DNA of 10,888 nucleotides from an uncultured Planctomycetaceae bacterium (GTDB lineage Bacteria > Planctomycetota > Planctomycetia > Planctomycetales > Planctomycetaceae), in the NCBI GenBank assembly GCA_903921605.1, contig CAIXQV010000463.1, positions 1 through 10,888 of the forward strand, read 5' to 3'. The notes under the pieces are model-generated. The model was not told the origin of the DNA. It made no database searches and saw only the letters and a list, made by a program, of their open reading frames with translations. How positions within the stretch are numbered: position 1 is the first letter of the stretch; the number at the start of each line of letters is the position of its first letter. The position numbers were made by a program, and so were the translations under genes. Below are positions 7,631-10,888 of the stretch, piece after piece.

Positions 7631-10600
7631 TCCATCAAAACAGTCGACTCATAAATCAGGTGATGAGAATTCTCGAGACGATTCCGTGAACATGGACGCC
7701 ACGTTCGTACCAGAGTCTCTACCTGACTCTCCGGAAGCGGAGACCGATTACGGCGCGACGATTACAGGGATGCCTATTCACCTTGATGACGACGATGATG
7801 AGTTCGATTCAGAGCGTTTTGACGACGAGTCCTCGAATGAGATGGTCACTTTCGTTCCTCAGGAGCCGGCGTCGGTTGAGGAGTCAGGGGAAGAGTCTGA
7901 TAATCCACTTAGCAACACTGATGCAACTTCTGTCGGCATGTCTGCGGGATCAGATATTTCCGAGGACAATCTCGCAACCATACTTCCCGAACAGAGCAAC
8001 GAAATTGCCGATGGAGATTCGTTCTCCGGAACTGTGATCGCAGAAAACCCAGAGGAGATCGCGGATAACTCGACCATTATCAACCAGTCAGGGGAAGGGC
8101 TTGCAGCGGCGAGGGGTCAGACTCCGGACTCCACGATTGCTGACCAGCGAAAGTCCGGCCCGCAAAGTGGAAAATCCACGGTCGCTCTTTCCCAAAGCGG
8201 GTCACCCGAACCCTCAGGATCGAACTCTGATTCTTCGCAGCCGGAATCGGGAACCAGTTCGAGCATTGGGGCAAGCTCACAGTCCGGCGGGACCGGAGCA
8301 GGAACCGGGGCGGGCAGTAAAGTTTCATCGCAGATCTGGACATCCTCTGAGAACTCCAGTCTTGATGAACTGATAACTATCCGCAAACGCCCGGTGTCCG
8401 GCTCAGGTAACTTTACGCAAACAGCTGACGCGGACTTTGAAATCGTTGAAAAGCTTGCGGAAGGCGGTATGGGAGTCGTCTATGTTGCGCGGCAGCGATC
8501 GCTGAATCGCGAACTGGCGATCAAGACCCTCAAGTCTGGTGCCGGTGCCTTTTCAGGAACCATGGGAAAGTCGAAGTCATCGAAAGCAGTTTCACGAGCA
8601 GACCGCCAGAAACGTGAAATGTTTCTGTCCGAAGCTCTGGTCACAGCGAATCTGGTTCATCCCAATATCATTCCGATTCATGAGTTGGCAGAGACAGGCG
8701 AAGGCACGCCGTACTATGTGATGAAACGTGTCCATGGCATTCCGTGGAACAAGCGAATCACAACGATGACGCTCACGGAAAATCTGGATGTCATGCACAA
8801 GGTGTGTGACGCGATCGCTTATGCTCATCACCATGGCGTCATTAATCGAGACCTCAAACCCGAAAATATTATGCTCGGGGAGTTCGGGGAAGTGCTGGTT
8901 CTGGACTGGGGCCTTGCGGTCCCGGCACCTCACGCTGCGGAGCAAAACTTTCGCTCGCCGGTCGCGTCCTTTGGAGCAGGCACGCCAGCCTACATGTCGC
9001 CGGAACTCTGGGCCGGACCTCCAGAAGCCATTGGTGAGTGCAGTGACATTTACCTTCTGGGAGCCATCTTATACGAGATCGTCACAGGGCTTCCTCCTCA
9101 CGAGTTTCCTCGTTCAGAAAAGAAGGGGGCTCGCAGCGATATCTGGAAGTTGATCGACGATGTACTACGACAAAACGTAATTCGTTCCACGCAGGAATCC
9201 GGCGAACTGCTGGAGATCGCAATGAAGGCGATGCGAACGAATCCCGATGAACGATTCGGGAGCGTCCTCGAATTCCAGTTTGCAGTTCGAAACTTTCAGC
9301 GGCATGAAGAGAGCCGTCGCCTGAGTTCTCGTGCTACAGAACTGGTCGACAGTCAGGCCAATCAGGAACGCGATTATCACACTTGCCAAACAGCAGCCGC
9401 CTTGTACGAAGAATCTCTTCGAACATGGCCACAGAACGGACTGGCTCGCAACGGATTACGAACAACACGACTGTTGTATGCCAACCTCGCGGCCAGCAAA
9501 GGCGACTATGACCTTGGTTTGCAGGTGGCGACGCAGGAGTCTGATGCCGAGTTCGTGGCAATCGCTCGCAAACTCCGGACAGCTCGCCGAGTACGCTCAA
9601 GTGTCAAATGGACCGCTTTAACAGCATTACTTTGTGTCGCGGTGCTCGGTGCAAAAGCTATCAATGACCATGGCATCATTACTAATCTGGAGGAAGTCAC
9701 AAAGCTGGAAATAGCGAAGGCAACGAAAGCGCAGGAAGATGCCAACGTTGCCAAGACGGAGGCCGAAGCCGCCACCAAAGAAGCCAACGTTGCGAGGACG
9801 GAAGCTGAAAAGGCCAATAAGGAAGCCGAAGTCGCCAAGGCAGAAGCTGAAAAGGCCGCGAAAGAGGCTGAGGTCGCAAAGATGGAAGCGAAAGTCGCAG
9901 AGATGCTGGCTTCCAGGGAAAAGATGAATGCCGACATCGCCAAGGCCGATGCCCTCAAAGCGAAGGAAGAAGCGGAAGAAGCCAACCAGAAGGCTGAACT
10001 CGCGGACGCTAAGGCAAAGGCTGCCGACGAGAAGGTAGTCCTCGCTAAAGAACAACAGATAAAAGCAGAAGATGCGACCGCCGATGCAATTGTTAAGCAA
10101 CAACAAGCGGAGACGGCGGCCGACATTGCGGAAGTGGAGATCCAGAGTCAGCAAATTCGTGGACTGACACTGAACGAGAACTTTGCCGATGCCCTGCGAG
10201 AAATCAATCGACTGCTTGATGGCGAAGTTTTGATCTCTCTGCCCAAAGACGTTCGTGAGCAACGAACGGCAGAACTGAGTGCTCAGCGAGATCAACTGCT
10301 GAAACGCGCCCGGCCGACAGATGCGCCGGTGCAGTCACAGGCGATGAATTCCTCAGGAGAATTGCTCGCTCAGGGAGACATGTCGGGGCTTGTGGTGGTC
10401 ATGAACAATCCTGCGGGAGAGATGGCCTGGCCGGAAACACCTTTGCACCGACTTCAACTGAAAGGGCCCATTGAAAAGCTCGTGTTTGTTTCGCCCGATG
10501 AACTCTTGATCGCCGCTGGTGAAGAACTTCACCTCTGGAAAGCTGGACAGGCCGAGGCACGAAAACTAACCGGACATTCAGCGGCTATAAAAGCGATTGA

Positions 10601-10888
10601 TGTCAGCAACGATCTGGCCGTGACGGCTGACACCTCAGGCCACATCATTGCCTGGCAACTCTCCGACTGGAAGGTGCTGGCCGATCTAAAAGCGAATGCA
10701 AGTATTGTTGATATTGCTTTGATTCCCGGGACCCGTGATTTTCTGTATGCCGGTGTTCGCGGAGGCCAGTCTTCTGAAGTTCTGGCTTACCGAATCTCTG
10801 CCAACAAAGATCAGTCTGCACTTCAACGTCTGGGGCAACTGCGCATCAGTCGGGCTCACAATTATCCACCGTCGGGGCTGTCCGTTTC
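7623..10888 (+). CDS. Transmembrane Ser/Thr protein kinase with coiled coil and WD40 repeats, 3' partial
   Basis: The frame is open from the ATG at 7623 to the window edge, 1088 codons, with no stop. Residues 1-265 are acidic and Ser/Thr-rich, including DDDDDE at 55-60, and are probably disordered. Residues 272-558 are a Hanks-type kinase: loop EGGMG at 280-284, Lys301 in LAIK, Glu337 in the alpha-C helix, Asp410 in NRDLKPEN, Asp428 in DWG, SPE at 459-461, Asp475, and Arg544. Residues 565-650 look TPR-like. A basic stretch (649-662) precedes one membrane helix (663-680), so the kinase should be cytoplasmic. Residues 690-845 form a coiled coil, and WD40-like blades start near 900, with LTGH at 982-985 and a Trp at 1011. 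This layout is typical of planctomycete kinases. The ATG is preferred because GAGG sits 8 bases upstream; an in-frame GTG at 7557 is the alternative. The substrate is unknown; the overlapping surface-protein gene suggests a functional link. Confidence 0.93.
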   Translation, partial: MSDPSKQSTHKSGDENSRDDSVNMDATFVPESLPDSPEAETDYGATITGMPIHLDDDDDEFDSERFDDESSNEMVTFVPQEPASVEESGEESDNPLSNTDATSVGMSAGSDISEDNLATILPEQSNEIADGDSFSGTVIAENPEEIADNSTIINQSGEGLAAARGQTPDSTIADQRKSGPQSGKSTVALSQSGSPEPSGSNSDSSQPESGTSSSIGASSQSGGTGAGTGAGSKVSSQIWTSSENSSLDELITIRKRPVSGSGNFTQTADADFEIVEKLAEGGMGVVYVARQRSLNRELAIKTLKSGAGAFSGTMGKSKSSKAVSRADRQKREMFLSEALVTANLVHPNIIPIHELAETGEGTPYYVMKRVHGIPWNKRITTMTLTENLDVMHKVCDAIAYAHHHGVINRDLKPENIMLGEFGEVLVLDWGLAVPAPHAAEQNFRSPVASFGAGTPAYMSPELWAGPPEAIGECSDIYLLGAILYEIVTGLPPHEFPRSEKKGARSDIWKLIDDVLRQNVIRSTQESGELLEIAMKAMRTNPDERFGSVLEFQFAVRNFQRHEESRRLSSRATELVDSQANQERDYHTCQTAAALYEESLRTWPQNGLARNGLRTTRLLYANLAASKGDYDLGLQVATQESDAEFVAIARKLRTARRVRSSVKWTALTALLCVAVLGAKAINDHGIITNLEEVTKLEIAKATKAQEDANVAKTEAEAATKEANVARTEAEKANKEAEVAKAEAEKAAKEAEVAKMEAKVAEMLASREKMNADIAKADALKAKEEAEEANQKAELADAKAKAADEKVVLAKEQQIKAEDATADAIVKQQQAETAADIAEVEIQSQQIRGLTLNENFADALREINRLLDGEVLISLPKDVREQRTAELSAQRDQLLKRARPTDAPVQSQAMNSSGELLAQGDMSGLVVVMNNPAGEMAWPETPLHRLQLKGPIEKLVFVSPDELLIAAGEELHLWKAGQAEARKLTGHSAAIKAIDVSNDLAVTADTSGHIIAWQLSDWKVLADLKANASIVDIALIPGTRDFLYAGVRGGQSSEVLAYRISANKDQSALQRLGQLRISRAHNYPPSGLSV
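8436..9296 (+). other. Hanks-type kinase domain
   Basis: Residues 272-558 of the kinase. The ATP loop reads KLAEGGMGVVY, with Ala279 where the first Gly of the loop normally sits. The catalytic Lys301, Glu337, Asp410, Asn415, Asp428 and Arg544 are present, so activity is expected. Two departures stand out: Asn408 replaces His of HRD, and Trp429 replaces Phe of DFG (DWG, common in planctomycete kinases). A Ser/Lys/Arg-rich insert of about 27 residues (305-331) separates the Lys strand from the alpha-C helix. Confidence 0.92.
9609..9662 (+). other. Single transmembrane helix of the kinase
   Basis: Residues 663-680 are hydrophobic (core ALTALLCVAVLGA). The stretch just before holds six Arg and two Lys in 14 residues, placing the N-terminal kinase side in the cytoplasm by the positive-inside rule. 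The coiled coil and WD40 part should lie outside the cytoplasmic membrane. Confidence 0.8.
9738..9905 (+). repeat. Four tandem 14-residue coiled-coil repeats in the kinase
   Basis: Four consecutive 42-base units (9738, 9780, 9822, 9864) encode DANVAKTEAEAATK, EANVARTEAEKANK, EAEVAKAEAEKAAK and EAEVAKMEAKVAEM. Fourteen residues equal two heptads, so they extend one continuous helix. Irregular Ala/Glu/Lys helix follows to about 10155. It is likely a rigid rod or dimerising segment between membrane and WD40 domain. Confidence 0.85.
10323..10888 (+). other. Start of a WD40 propeller in the kinase, cut by the window edge
   Basis: From residue 901 on, blade-like units appear: a strand pair ending ELHLWKAG (Trp972), then LTGHSAAIKAIDVS with TADTSGHIIAWQL (Gly-His at 984-985, Trp1011), then VDIALIPGTRDFLYAG. 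Gly-His and Trp spacing fit WD40 repeats. Only about three blades are visible; a full propeller of seven or more would need the sequence downstream. Confidence 0.8.

Noticed and set aside
7466..7640. Terminator between the two genes
   Set aside because: The genes overlap and there is no GC-rich stem with a T run.
9506..10295. Two reverse-strand open frames rich in Ala/Ser and in Phe/Leu/Gly
   Set aside because: Both are shadows of the Ala/Glu/Lys coiled coil; their repetitive, membrane-like appearance comes from reading GCN/GAA/AAG codons in antisense.

Overview
The whole window is coding, on the + strand, in two overlapping genes that both run off its edges. The likely source is a planctomycete. 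The grounds are a giant secreted-type beta-strand repeat protein, a Hanks-type kinase with the layout kinase, TPR-like helices, membrane helix, coiled coil, WD40, and the planctomycete-style kinase wording VLDWGLA and EGGMGVVY. This is a judgement from family knowledge, not from a database search.

Region 1 (bases 2-7630) is the 3' part, 2542 codons, of a giant surface or extracellular protein whose start lies upstream. Bases 2 to about 5760 are long repeats predicted to form a parallel beta-helix or filamentous-haemagglutinin-like stalk. They are organised at three levels: short rungs of roughly 20 residues, modules of about 250-310 residues in three types (A, B, C), and a higher-order A-B-C super-repeat of about 900 residues. 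Two super-repeats are present (2-2764 and 2765-5353), followed by a third A module that breaks off near 5760. The window opens almost exactly on a module boundary, so more copies are expected upstream. A 68-residue cassette of exactly 204 bp closes three of the modules and is largely deleted from one. From about 5760 to 7630 the protein is non-repetitive: a last stretch of beta-rich sequence, a possible degenerate PKD/Ig-like domain, a mixed alpha/beta stretch, an acidic disordered linker, and a tail with a short hydrophobic run followed by a basic cluster.

Region 2 (bases 7623-10888, open at the 3' edge) is a transmembrane Ser/Thr protein kinase. It has an acidic, Ser/Thr-rich disordered N-terminus of about 265 residues carrying eight similar Thr motifs, then a kinase domain with all catalytic acidic residues and the Lys, but with HRD changed to NRD and DFG to DWG. 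These are followed by a TPR-like helical linker, one membrane helix, a long Ala/Glu/Lys coiled coil built from 14-residue repeats, and the first blades of a WD40 propeller.

The kinase ATG lies inside the last codons of the giant gene (8-base overlap), with a Shine-Dalgarno-like GAGG inside the upstream gene. The two are therefore almost certainly one transcript and probably translationally coupled. The inference is that the kinase, with a sensor region outside the cytoplasmic membrane, works with the surface protein or responds to its production; the sequence alone does not prove this. There is no intergenic space, RNA gene, mobile element, CRISPR array or visible terminator in the window.
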